From Opisthocomus hoazin (Eukaryota; Chordata; Aves; Opisthocomiformes; Opisthocomidae): 64,000 bases of DNA. The stretch covers positions 22,761,979 through 22,825,978 of the forward strand of contig NC_134421.1 of the NCBI RefSeq assembly GCF_030867145.1, in the 5' to 3' direction. Made by a program: the position numbers and the translations under genes. The notes under the pieces are model-generated. The model worked only from the letters and a program-made list of their open reading frames with translations. It was not told the DNA's origin and did no database searches. This document shows, piece after piece, positions 46,121 through 59,180 of this stretch (position 1 is its first letter; each line of letters starts with the position of its first letter).

Positions 46121-49100
46121 TGTCTGCACTTTACACAAAGAGATTTTCCCAGACAGTTCACAGTGCGGATTCCTTCTGGTCTCCCACTCTTGGCACTGAC
46201 TTCAGTCTGTTCCCACCTCTTGCCGTCTTCTTCTTCTCTCCGCTCTTCCCTGCCTTGTTCTGCGGCTGCTGGAGGACCCTGGAGCTGGGCAGGGTGCTAC
46301 CACCGAGCCCATGACAGAAAGGCAATCGGTCTGTCTCCCAGCCCACGCCGGCCAGGCACGCAGCCTTCCACCGGATGGGTGGACCCAGCTGCGTCAAAAG
46401 TATGTTGCAAGTTTTTCCGCAACAAAAATCCCCTCCTACTTTCAAATAATGAATTTGGTTTTTTCTGTTTTTCTTCCTTCTCCAGCTTTTTCTCTCCTTC
46501 CCCGCCTACTTTTTCCCGCAGCAAGGAGAGTGACAGGGAGAATAATGATTTCCTCAGCTTCTGTTGGAAAAAAAAACACAAAAAAATTTTCCACCAAGAC
46601 AGAAATTTTTTCTGTTTTGTTTTGGGTTTTTTTTTTCCAGTGAGGTTCAGAAGCCATTTTTTAATTTAAAATTTCCTAAATAAGTGTCCGGTTAATACTG
46701 GCATTTGGTGTGGAAGGTAGCAGAGAGCTGTTACCTCTGTTTCATTTAGCACAGATCCCAGCCTTTAGCGTGGCAAGAGGACAGCTTCAATTTTTGTCTT
46801 GAATTCTGTCTTTGCAAACTGCTTTTCAGGGTTTCGGCTGTATAAATCAAACCCCACAGCCCAGCGTGGATGCACAGCTTGTGATGCTTTCCTTCTGCCA
46901 GTTGGCTCTGCATTCCCCCGGTGTTAATGCCCACTGCCTCCACGTGTTCGGGAAGGAGGGAGGAAAGCACTGGTGAGCAAGGAGAGGACTGGAGTGGACA
47001 TAAGCCGGGGCAGCCTTCCCATGCACGGAGAGAGAGGCAGAGACTGGAGCGGCCGGTAAAGGAGAAGAGAAAGGCACTGAGGCTATTGATTTTCCAGTGG
47101 CGTTGGTGGGCAGAGGTCTGAGCAGGTTTGGGACTCTACAGTCACCGGTGAGGACGGAGCGCGTGTCTACATCGTGCGCTGTCTCTGTTCCCGCTCAGGA
47201 GTCAACCTTGTTTAAGGCGCGCTTTGTCTGAGCAGATGGCAAAGCACGACGGCTGTTGGGTTAAGATTTCGCTGCCAAACCAGCCCCCGGCTGTTTTCAA
47301 AAATAAAGACTGTTGCTCTCTTTACCGATGCAAAAATAGCTGTCTCTCCAATTCCCTCCTTCAAACTATTATTTTATGTATTACAGGCACACACACCTAG
47401 CCAGACTATATAATTAACATTGCACAATTTTTAATTAACTACCTATAACAATCTTCCTGCTTTAACTGGTGGTGGTGTTGGAGGGGTTTTTTTTTTTTGA
47501 GGCTACAAGGAAAATCTGAATTCCCAGCCAGAAATTCACATGGTTCAGAGCAGAGCCTGCCCACCAGCTGCAGAAGGCGATCCGTCGCTCAGGCTATACC
47601 ATGTCTCTCACGGAAAAAACTCACTTGTGACACAGGAACAAGCCCAGCTTGTGCCCGGCAGCAGAGCTGCCTTTGGGTATCCCTTCCTTCTGACGGCGCA
47701 GCAGAGCTCGCCAGCACAGTGAGATGTAACTCAGTGCTGCCCTGACCCAGCAGCATGGCATGGGCCACCTGAAACCCAACAACAACCTACAGAACACAAA
47801 ATAAGGGGAAGTCCAGCGACCTTCACTGGCACAAGGAAGTTCCATGCCAATTAACACAAACAACAGCTCTTGGAAACGTGTTGAGTTCTGGGGACAAACA
47901 ATGATCATTCTCCTTCCTCCGTGACTCCCGAGTCTGCTTGCACCTGGAAAAAGGGGTGGAAGAAACACCCCAGCCACACACACACACACGCAGTTTCTCA
48001 GCAGACCACCAGCAAGTGTTGATCCAGCAACTGCAGCTGGAACACAGCAACTCTACACCAGCAATAAAGCACCGATGGGTCAGATTTTATGGTGTCAGCC
48101 CAAATTCAGCATCACGGAGCACTCACCGGCCAAGCCAGCTGTTCTCCTTAGCTTCAGCGAGCCTTGAGCTGCGCTGCGTGGAATTGCTGCTTTCCACATG
48201 GAATGTCTCATTAAGAGCAGTGTCTGCCACGGCAACTGCAATAGAACAGTGCATTTTTGGTGTGATAAGCTGTATTTAGAGTGGAAAAGTATTGCTTTGT
48301 GAGCTGAAAAGCAAACCAAACAATGAAGTCCAGAGCTTCAGGCCAAAGGTTTTAATATCTGTCGGTCCTGTTTCCCAAAACAAAGGATAGCTCATGCACA
48401 CTGTAGCTATTTTGTGTCTGTAGGAAGGCGAACACATTATCTCTTTCTCTACACTGCACATGAAGTGTCCTGTACCCTCACCCACATGATGGCCTGAATC
48501 TAGATCCACCCTGTTGTTCGTGGGAGGAATTCTAGGTGTGCTGCAGAGTCAATGGCTCCTGACATTCTGCAACATCAGGAAGCAAAGACAACATGGGTCC
48601 TTCCTCATCAGGCTCCAGGGTCCTCTCAGAATGATTTTATTATCCCCTGTGGCAAGGAGAGGGGGGAATGGTGGACAGACATGTGGTAGAGCTAAAAATC
48701 TCAGGATTTCTGGAGTCTCCGTCATACTCCGTAATTGCAAAAGCACGCTTCTCACCTTCCACGTACACAGCAAATCTTTTTCCTCCCTTCATCCTGCAGC
48801 AGATGAGATGATTAGGACTTTCCCTAAGATTCCCTTCCCTTAGTTTCTTTCCTCAGAACCTGACTTCAGAACAAGATCAGGCCATTGAATGCAGCCTGGA
48901 CTTTTGCTTCCAAATACTTCTTTCAGCATGTACAGGACCAACCATAGAATAACCAAGCAAGTCACTCTGTTATGCAACAGACGGGAAAACTATTTGTGCC
49001 GATACACTGTGGTTTTCATGCCTCTGAAGGCTGCCTTCCTCCAGGGAATTCCAGTAACTGGACTAATTGAAGTGTGTTTTGACAAGTTATAACAGCCCAG

Positions 49101-52100
49101 AAAATCCACCTATGAAATTACATCCTGGTAGCACCTTCCAAAGTAAACTGAAATCTTTGTATCACAGCTCATTTGGGAAAACTACTATGCCATAGTGTTC
49201 ACTTGTTATGAGAACACAGTTTGAGTATTTGTTGTAGATAACAGGTGGTGTTACACCTACTGACGTGGCTTAATCTTCCCTCGTACCAGGTTTTTATACT
49301 GGCAGGGGCCCCATGGATCATCTCCTGAAACTCTAACCAGAATAAAACACATAGTCTTCATTTATTCTCATTTCATCTACTTTCTTCCACTTCAGGCAAC
49401 TCCCTCACAAAGTCATCAGCTCACCCCTAAGGTTGTCTGTCTGTCCTCAACAGACAAAGTAATCGAAGAAAATCAGAACAAGCTGCCAGCACAGATGGCA
49501 GCCTGCTGGGAAGACAGGGACGCTGGCAGACCCCAAGGACCAGGCAATGTCATTCTGAGACAGCCTTCTTACTACTAACAGCAGCGGTGCTCGTGAGCCA
49601 CAGCCACATGCCACATGCTAGGCACAGCACACAGTTCCCATCACTTGTGTTTTCTTGGTTTATCCCACCACTCCACAAGCCGACCAGTCTCATGCTGCCT
49701 TTTGCTTGCCACTGCTACGGAAAGGAAATATTTGGCTTGGGGGGGAAGCTCTTATATACTAATAATTTAGGATTCAGAGGGCAGAAGTATTAAAATGCTA
49801 GAGGTTTGGATATTTTGGAAGTGAGCCACAAGAAGTATGGAGGGATGAACTCCATTCTGGCTCCTAGGCTCAGCTGCAGCCCGGAAGAGTTAGCGCATCC
49901 TGGAGATATCTACCGGGAAGGCAAAGGAGACAGAAGCAGTGAAAAGGAAGGAAGTCCCAGACTAAAACATTTCATTTTTCCATATTTTTCTTCCTGAATA
50001 TCCCAAAACAGAAAGCAGACAGACTTTTTGCACAAGTGACCAGGATTTATTAAAGACAGGATATTGATACGAAACATTCATGACCCTCAGCTTAGCAATA
50101 TTTCTCTTGGATGGGGTAATGAAGTGAATTTATTACATATCAGTGCCAAGAAGCTCATAATAAAAATACAGATTATAGTTCTCAGATTCATCAACTCAAA
50201 CCAGATATTTCTGAAAAAACACTCTAGCAGGAAGAATGTAAGTCTCATAAGACACTTGGGCTACCAAAGCAGCATATGAAATACATATTTTACCGAACAA
50301 TAGGCTACATAGTAAATGATTTGATTTAAAAACCCTGAAACAAAGGCAGCCTGTGAAGACACAAGAAAGAGCCCTCCTGTCATGTTATCCCAGGTGTGGG
50401 GCATGCAGAGGGAGACAGAGATATATATTAGACATAAATAAAGCAAGTAGAGATTTTATTGCATTGCGAGTTGATGATTTTATGAGACTTGAAATAAAAT
50501 AATAACGCACGGATAAAGCAAGATAGAGAAATACTGCAGCTTCGTGGGAAGCCAGGCTTCAGCAAGGGTTCAGACAGACCACAGCCACAGCAAACTTTCA
50601 CATCAATTTCACCCTGACCATTTGGTCCTCTCTTCCCTTCCATTTCTGACTTTCATTTCTTGCTTTACTGGGACGTATCTAGCAGAGAATCAGCCAAGGA
50701 GGATCCATTTATTAAATTCCCAATACTGAGCTTTGATAATTTCATTCTGCTTCTGCCACGCTCCCTGAAAAAAAGAAAGACCTCTCTTCCAAATGCTCCC
50801 AGACCTTGCCTGTGTCGCATCTGCACAGTCTGCAGGGCTTCAGGAAGACCTAGCATGTCAGCATGCTGTGAAAGAAGGAACTTGCATGCTCCTAGGTAGG
50901 ACTGAAGGCATTGTGACTACCCAAAGTTTCCATAAATCAGAGTGTAATGGACCAAGTCTTTAACAACTCATCTCTCCTCATTTCCAGACATACTACCGAG
51001 GGGAAAAATTTGTTTTGATTTTAGTGCCAAGGATTTCCAGAGTTTCCAATTCCTCTCTTCTCCCAGCCCATCCTTAGGAAAAACAAAGCAAAAAAAAAAA
51101 ATCCCTCCAAAATCTCCAAAACCCTTAAGCAAAGAAAAATAAAACATTTCGAACAAGTAAGTACCATCGTGTTTCTAATTGCCTTCTGAAATACAACAAA
51201 CCAAAAAGCATTTAAAATTGCTTTACTTTGGGGAAATTAGTAATCATGAGATCTCTAGTGCATGTCTGTGTTTAATAGAGAATGTAATGGAAAAGAAAAC
51301 AAAGCATTAGTGACCATCCAAGAAAGATTTCATGAAAAACAGGGTGGAAAGGAGTTTGTTTGGATTTAATGTTTCCCCTGAAGCATCTCTAGTCCAAACA
51401 TTACACCACAGGTCAAATGGAGGGGAGCCAGAAAGTGAAACATTTTAAAAATAGCCCTTTAAAAGGAAAGTGAAAGTGGCCTGTCTAGTTCCACCTTTCG
51501 TGACCATGAAATGCAAATTCCATGATGAAAACCAAATCTGGGCTTTGGTACCATCACTGAATGTCAGTAAATACTGACAACCCACACATGGGAAGTCCAG
51601 CAGAGAAATATAGGTCCAACTTCTAAAATTCTTCCAGACTTTGCAATCCAAGCTGGTACTACTGCCTATAAGTAAACTTACATTAAAATATTTCACTTCA
51701 GAACTGAGATTTTAAAATACAACGAACTGTCCTCAGCCCTCTGTCCTAGCACTTCTAAGCCGCCTCCTCGCAAACGGAGAAGCTCTCCCATCAGACTGAC
51801 TCCCACGAAGATCGGAAAACCGGCACAGGGTGGCTGCCTTGCTAATAATTTATAGACATCAGGTTAGTCTTGCCAGCCTGTTTCACACATTGCAATACTC
51901 ACTTGAGATGTTCCTTCCAACTGAAGTAGCCTTTCTAATGTTTGATAATGCTCAGACTTTACACCCTGATGCTGATGAGGGCTCACTTCTCATTTATAGC
52001 ATTTCCGTAGGCCTCACGGTTGTGAAGATGCTGAGCGAAGAGAGAAGGCTGGTGATGAGCGTTAGGGCAATGGAAAGCAGTCACGTTGTCCTTAGTAGAT

Positions 52101-52309
52101 TCCTGCAGACAATCCCCACAATCCCCCTCGATGCCTCTCAAATTGGCAAGATCGCAAAGTGCCTGTAAGGCAATTTTTCTCTCTTCTCCAGCTGCTCTTT
52201 GAGCAAGAGTAGTGTGGCATTAAACAAGGAACTGGAGGGTTAAGCATTAAATTGCCTGAAAGACAGAGCACTTGAGGGCCAAACAACCTAAACGTCTTAG
52301 TCAAAGAAA
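46121..52309. other. Intronic DNA (inferred), simple repeats only
   Basis: No gene or transposable element is recognised. A short (CA)n tract lies at about 47973-47988. Poly-T or poly-A tracts are at about 46560-46640, 47488-47499 and 51090-51101. Open frames overlap on both strands and look random. Confidence 0.4.
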
Positions 52310-52772
52310 AGGTAATTCCAACCTTCTTGTCAAGTGTCATTGAGAAAGAAGTGATCTTACTCACGGATGACCAGCAGCTTGCAGTACTGAAGCAAGAAAT
52401 ACAAGCTTTGGGAGAAAAGTCTGGCACATTCCCAGAGGATGATGACAAGAGCTTTGAAAAGCTAATGTCTCTCAGGCTCACAAGGCTGCAGGGAAACCCG
52501 CTGAGAAGGCAGGGGAGGTGGCATCTATCTACTCTGATATGTCATCTTCCAGGAAAAGCCGTAGCCCGATAAAAGTAGCAAAGGAGAAAACCAGAAAAGA
52601 CAAGTTCTGTATTTTGGAATGGACCCAGAGGGGGAGACCTGCTCCAATGCTGCAAGCTGAGCACTTCAGGCTTCTGAAGAAGCAAGTTCTGCATTTCTTA
52701 AGAGGAACAGGCAAACGTAAACAACACTCCAGGGAGAAGATGCTCATGAAAGGTATTGTGCTGTGTGCTTAA
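52310..52772 (+). pseudogene. Possible decayed pseudogene: protein-like stretch with a frameshift
   Basis: Two overlapping plus-strand frames read like one hydrophilic protein broken once. The first (ending 52572) contains LTDDQQLAVLKQEIQALGEK, which looks like a coiled-coil helix, then FPEDDDKSFEKLMSLRL. Near 52470-52500 the protein-like sequence passes into another frame: KAAGKPAEKAGEVASIYSD, then MSSSRKSRSPIKVAKEKTRK, and on to a basic tail ending at 52772. The style suits a nuclear or chromatin-associated coiled-coil protein, but I do not recognise the family. I see no poly(A) tail or target-site repeat. It may be a retropseudogene, a decayed exon or chance. Confidence 0.3.
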
Positions 52773-55700
52773 AAAGAGAACACTGCTCCAAACAGCTGAG
52801 GGCTCGACAGAGGTCTGAACAAACGGAAAGTGGGAAGTGCATACTTGCAAGATTTCAAAGACTGTACTTTCATGGGATCTTTAGATGCCTTCCCGAAGGC
52901 TGAGAATCCCTCTGTGCTGTGCATGGGGTGAGTGAGCACGATCCACAATAACTGGCAGACTGAATGAAAAACAACTTAAAGAAATGAGAAATGCTGAGAC
53001 ATTCTCCCCTCGAGAACAACCTAACACAGGGCCTCAAGGAGGTACATCTCCGTTCAAGGCTCTCTGTCTAGAATCCTCTTACAGAGCTAGACGAATCCTT
53101 TATTTCAAAAGCAAGCACTGCCACAGTCCTCTCAAGCAGATCTGAGGACCGGTGCTGTCGCTGACCCATTTCACCCAACATCCCTAGGCAGCCACAATTC
53201 ATTTCTAAGGAGCTTTGAATCCACACCTCTCAGTTCCCAGAAGAATGCTCTGGTCCCTTCATCCCTCCTAGCAGAGCTGTGTTTCTGGATGACCTCTGGC
53301 ACCGAAAGCACACACAGCTTTCTAGCCTCCTGTCTAGGTGTTCAGGAGCAGCAGTCGCTCAAGGGTCTGCAAGTGACAGCAGAACTTTGGGCCTGAGCTG
53401 CAAAAGCAGATGAGTCTTGAGCAGGGGGCAGCAGAGCTTCCCGTCCCAGCGCAGCCAGCGGAAGCCAGGGAGGAAGTGGGAAAATTGAGTCAGTTGAGGA
53501 AGCAGTCCTGGCCAGGAACGGCTTCAATTTCTAAACTGCCTGACTTCAAAACTAAAAAAAAAAAAAAGGGGGGGGGGAAGAAAAAAGAAAGAGGGAAAAA
53601 AAAATAAGGCTGTGGTAGAAAAAGCCCAGTCAATCAATTAGTCAGTCATTTCCAGTTCAAATATTTCCATAAGTGCTTGGCAGTGTTTTCTACATAAGGG
53701 ATGTCTACTGCTGCTGAAAGATTTCTGAGATGGCAGAGAATTCCCCTTGATGAGAAACTCTCCTCAGACAAGCTCCTGTCTGGGCAATTTCCCTTTGGAA
53801 GCCCTCACAACTTGTTAATTTGCTCAAGCATTAGGAGTCTTCTTAAAATAAAAGCCAGTTGGCTATCAGCTGTATTTCCAGATCTGATACACTGAGAGAG
53901 ACGGTGTTGAAGTGTAGGAAAATTCCTAAATTTAAGACACCAGGAGCATATTCTGTACCTGACCTGAATACCTTCACGGAAAACATTTACACAGGTCCTA
54001 GATGTGTCTCAAACAGGTCTACAAACAAGCTGTGTTTAAGAATAATTTTGTCTGCTACTGAAATTCAGCATCATCTGAATTATAACTTGGCAGCTGAAAG
54101 CTGGCAGTTCTTACACAGAAAAGTATATAGCTAAAAGTAAATAGAAATACTGCAACCTTTTATATTCTGATAACCCAAACTCCCACTGAAGTTCTAACAT
54201 CTAAATAATTTGATATTTGGCTGTGGTTTTGAATTTAGTTATCTTTTCTTGCAGTAAGTATTGTGGGTTTTTAGTCAGCTCCACAAGCTCAGCAGAGATG
54301 TGCAAGATAAGGAGTTCACAGTCTGCAAGCAGGCAGCAGTATGTTCTGCTTATTAAAGCCATTAAAGCACACATGGATGTCACGGCTGTTCTGCCATCTT
54401 CCACTCTGCTGCTGAAGGGCTATGTCCTTTGAGATCGCCTTCTATGCTTTGTGCATTAACCAGATTGGTCTTGCAGGCTCGCTGAAAAACTAGAAGGCTT
54501 TGCCAAGCATCTAGAAGCTGTTCCCTCCGATCCACATCTTCCCTCCGATTCTTCATTGCAGTCAGCCAGCTGCCTGACAAGTCAAGCGATGCACGTACGA
54601 ACACAACATGCCCGAGTCCAGACTGGAGAGTAGGGCACAGTCAAACTCCAATTATTAATCCCAGACCAGAGCATACTCACACAAATGGATGTACAGGCCA
54701 GCCAGCAAGCAAGTAGGATTATGAACACTAATGACACAAAAGCAAATTTTATTTATGGTACATAAGTGTCTCCATTAGGTAACAATATCTAAAAATATCT
54801 GCTCATTTATTCCCAAACTTCAGAAAGTGGTTACAATGCCAGCAACAGAGGACCTACAATCACAGCATTTGGTGGCTTTGTCTTATTTTTCTTTATTGGT
54901 TATGCCAGCAAATCACATATGAAGACAGATGTTAAATATTGCTCATACTGGAGATTGCTCTAATGCGTTCTTATATAGAGATCTAAATTATGCCATTTCT
55001 CCCCTTTTTTTTTGTTGTTGTTGTCGAGGTTTTTTTAGGCTTGAAATGGGAGGTAAAGTGCTCATCAGTTGCAAAGTGCTCCTTTAATATCAGCCATGCA
55101 ACAATTACCTCTGCAACAACCTTCATTATATTAAATTACATGTTATCCTTCCTCAGCTCAGTGTGAAGAGTAGCTGAAGAATAAAACAAGAAAAAAACCC
55201 AACCCACTGAAAAGCCATTGTACAGCACTGTGCCTACACAACGAAGGTGAATATATTTCCTGCAGGGAAACTAAGTATCACATGAGAACTGCCTGCTTTT
55301 GTTTGAAGTCTTAAATAAAACCTAAGTGAAGTCCTCTCACCTATTCCAATCTTCATTTCACTGTAATGATGTGGTGCTATTGCTGAGAGTGCATACCTAA
55401 GACTGCGTAATTCAAGAGTATTGCAACACGCAGTCATGAGGAGTTCAATAGTGAAGACAATTTCGCTTTCAGCATTTTCTTAATTTTTAATAATTCTCTT
55501 AGCAACCCATATATTGTCATGAGGTCTCTTTCAGTACAGAGCAGAGGTTTATACATTCCATTATTTTCTCTGAATAGCCAGTACTAGTTTGTTTCTTTCT
55601 ATTCCATTCTAAAGACATATCTGTCTGTACTTGCTGGCTTTTGACAAATATATTTACCTATTAAAATTTTAAGTTTTTAAAGAGAATTTTTTTCTGAAAA

Positions 55701-58202
55701 GTGACTTATCGAAATTACATTAAAATTCTGCACTTTTATGTCTCAGTGACTTCCAGGTAAAATTACCTCCATTTACAAATTGCAGGCTTGGGTGGATTTT
55801 TTGGTGGTGTCTTTTCTTAACTCTCAGTCTTATCGACTGCCCAGGAGTTGAAAACTCAGAGTCACTCTTTTTTGATTCAGTGATTAACACTGGCAGTAAC
55901 GACTGTGCAGGACAAGACATGCATTCAAGGGAACGGGGCAGTGTAAGTAAAGGCAGAATGCAGTAACTCAAGAAAAGAGTTAATTCGGTGACACCGAATA
56001 GAGAACAGTTCATAGCTATACAAAAACATTAGCATTCTGAAAAAAAAATAAAAAGGAAAAAGAAACAAAAGAGGAACTCGTGAGTTTCAAAATGTTGTGG
56101 GCAAAGCACGTTCCTTGCTGATGGACAACTCTGTAGCAAGGCCACCGTGAGCTGAGGCAGAAACTGCGCAACAGAGGTGGACTCCCACGGAGCCGAGCGG
56201 AAAGACAAAGAGTTCTGCTCCGAGATCCGCAGCCCCAGAGCACAGCTTGAATACCGAAGGACAAATCTCCTCCGTGTCCTTGGACAGAGAAGGTTGCTGG
56301 AGCGCAGATGCCTCGGGGCTCTCCAAGGCGTGTGGTACCCTCCTGCCCCACGCCGGGATCTGCGCTGCCGGAGCCTTCAGCTCGGACCACCTATCCCATT
56401 GTAACTTCTTGAAGTCCTGGCTAAGTTGGACCAGTAATAACGATCATGTGTATAACCAGTATGTTCACTGGAAAGAACGAGGACTTGTTTATGCTCTTTG
56501 ACAGATATTTTTGCCGTGAAGCAAGAACCAGCTGCTGAAGTCTCAACGGAGAGAGGGTATTGTCGACTCCATCCCAGCCAGTTTTGATCTCTGAAAACGG
56601 TTGTGGTGTTCTCTCTTCAGCCTTTAGAAATCTTGCTGGAAATTGGGGGAACTGGGTGAGAAAGAAAATGAGACCACAAGCAACAAGACAATGATCAGTG
56701 CCCCAGAACTCATGCTCCTGGAATTAAAATGTTGCTATTGTTAACAGCTTTGGCAGCAATGAGATCCATCACAGGAAGCCTCACTGATGTTTATCAGTTC
56801 TCTATCAGTTTCTCATGAATTGCCCTTCTGCTCTGCAAGTTCACAAATATATTTTTACCTCCTGAAAGCGAAGAGCTAACAGAGATACTCTATACAGAGA
56901 GCATCATTCTGGGAGTTTGAGAGCTCCTTGGTTTCCAGAGAAACAATGAATGGGCATCTACTAGATTCTCTTATCAGACATCACAGAGATAACGTCCTTT
57001 GGGGTCTGCACTGCGGATTTTTTATAAAAGTGAGAATACAGTACCATATTTATGGTTCAGAGTTCCAAAGCATTCATATGCTGTCATGTCTTCTAAACAT
57101 CATGTCTGAAACTATATATTCCACTAGGCTTACCAAATCATTCTGGAAACATCAATGACTAAATCCTCTCCTGGGAGGCTGGTGAGCTGAGAAGAAAAAC
57201 CTGCTGTGGGAGTTTAACTCATCTGTCAACTGGGAGGACACGACCCAGCATGACACCTTTTCTGTATGCCTGCTGTTAAAATAAGGAACGGGTGCACTGA
57301 AGCCAGAGCTTTACGAAACACAGACAAAGCCCAGCAAACAGCAGCACATTCATGATTGTCAAGGTATCTCATAGCGCAACAAAGCATATCTAAATTGTCA
57401 TAACTGGATTTTATTTCAGGCCATGTAGCACTAACAGCAACAATCCTTAACAAGAATTCTTTTTAATCTTCATGTTTATCATAGCTTCTACAAACTTTTT
57501 CATCATTGGTTACATCAGGGATGACATTACTGCATTTTTTTACGACACAGAACATACAACAAAACAAGAACATATTCTAGACGATTTGCAGTTTCTTTTC
57601 TTTCTCTTGCTCAGAACGTCCAACTACTAGCTTGCAGGACAGTAGGAATTTAATTCCATTACATTTGCAACCATGTTGAGCAATCATACACAAAAGTGTA
57701 CTGTGGAGAAGTTGATTAGTACTTTCATTTATTTGTTTGTAACATCCAAAAATAAGCAGATGAAAGTAGAAAAGAGGATAATCTTTATTCACCAAACAAT
57801 CTAGAAAGGACTAATTTGAAGTCTGATAAAAATAACTGCTTGGACACATTTCAAGGTCCATCTCACTACTACAGAAAGAAAAGGGGGGCTGCAGTAGGAC
57901 CACACTTGCTTTATTCTTTCATATCCTCATTGGAAAGACAAGCAGACACACAGAACAGGAGTGACTCTGACAAGCAACACCACTAAAAAAACCTTTCCCA
58001 AGTTGACACACACCTACTGCAGAATGGGACGCTGACACATACCTAAAGAAAAAACAGTCTGGAATCCGTCTTGTAATGGAGCACACGTCTTTATGCAATC
58101 CACATACTACTGATGCTAACTGCCCTTAACACACACCAGGCTTGCCACTGACTGGCATAGACAAATGCACCCTGGGTGAAATCTTGGCATAATTGAAGGA
58201 TC
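52773..58202. other. AT-rich intronic DNA (inferred), homopolymer tracts
   Basis: A run of A followed by a run of G and more A-rich sequence lies at 53554-53607. A TTG trinucleotide tract is at about 55012-55023. A short CpG-containing patch at about 56180-56390 is less rich than the one at 11.4 kb. No exon or transposon is recognised. Confidence 0.4.
53554..53607. repeat. Poly-A / poly-G low-complexity tract
   Basis: An uninterrupted A run of more than ten bases passes directly into a G run of about nine, then a purine-only stretch (GAAGAAAAAAGAAAGAGGG and AAAAAAAATAAGG). It is purine-only on the plus strand over about 50 bases and is prone to replication slippage. Confidence 0.85.
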
Positions 58203-59180
58203 CTATGATCGTAGAATAATTTTGATGGGAAGGGACCTCAGAAAACCTCCAGTCCAACCTCCTGCTCTAAGCAGGATCATCTGTGAGATCAGATCAGGAC
58301 TTTATCCAGGTCTTGAAAACCTCCAAGGATGGAGACTGCACAGCCTCTCTGGGCAACCACTGCTTGACCGTCCTGGTGGAGAAAAAGTTTCTCCCTACAC
58401 TCAGTCTGAACCCCTCTTGTTTCAACTTATGCCTGTTGACACTTAACCTACCACAGTGGACAGCCTGGTTCCCTCTCCTCAGTTATTTCCACATAAGCAG
58501 TAAGTGGCAGCTATCAAGTCCCTCTGAAGCCATCTTTCCTCCAGACTGAACGAGCCCTGGTCCCTCAGCCTCTTCTCACATGGCACGTGCACCTGTCCCC
58601 AGCCATCTTGGTGGGCCTTTGCTGAACCCATTCCAGTTTATCGATGTCTTTCCTGTACTGAATGGGCCAAAACTAGCTGCAGTATCTAGATGTGCTCTCA
58701 TGAGTGCTGAGGGAGATAATCACGTCCCTTGATCTACTAGCTCTGCTCCTCTCAGAAGAGCCCAGGATGCTGTTGGCCCTCTCTGTTGCTAGGGCACAGT
58801 TGGCTCACATTTGGTTGCTGTTTATCACATCCCTATGTTCCCCTCCAGCACAGCTGCTCCCCACAGTCAGTCCCCAGCCTGTATTACTTCTTCCCTGGTT
58901 CAGCAATTTGCAATTGTCCCTACTGAATTTCCTAAGGTTCCTGTTGGCCCATTTCTCCAGTCTGCCCACGTCCCTCTGAATGGCAGCCTTGTGCTTTAGC
59001 ATACTGACTGGTTCCCCCAGTCTGATGATTAAACCTGGTGAATGCACGCTTGATCTCCTCCCCCAGGTCACTGATGTTAAACAGGGCATGTCCCAGCACA
59101 GACCCTGTGCTGCTCCCCTTGTCCCAGGCCTCCAGGTTGACTATGACACATTAATCACTAAAAGAGTCCATTTCAACCTT
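58203..59180 (-). mobile_element. Old CR1 LINE fragment, antisense
   Basis: A divergent minus-strand CR1. It starts with a decayed tail (CTATGATCGTAGAATAATTTTG) and the 3' end GGGAAGGGACCTCAGAAAACC, then TCCAGTCCAACCTCCTGC. It continues through the C-terminal ORF2 region: GACTGAACGAGCCCTGGTCC and CTGAATGGCAGCCTTGTGC are recognisable landmarks. It fades after GTTGACTATGACACATTAATC at about 59175. The frame is broken many times, so this is an old insertion. Confidence 0.88.

Noticed and set aside
56016..56404. Moderately GC-rich patch with open frames on both strands
   Set aside because: CpG density is modest, no exon boundaries are convincing, and the peptides show no known domain.
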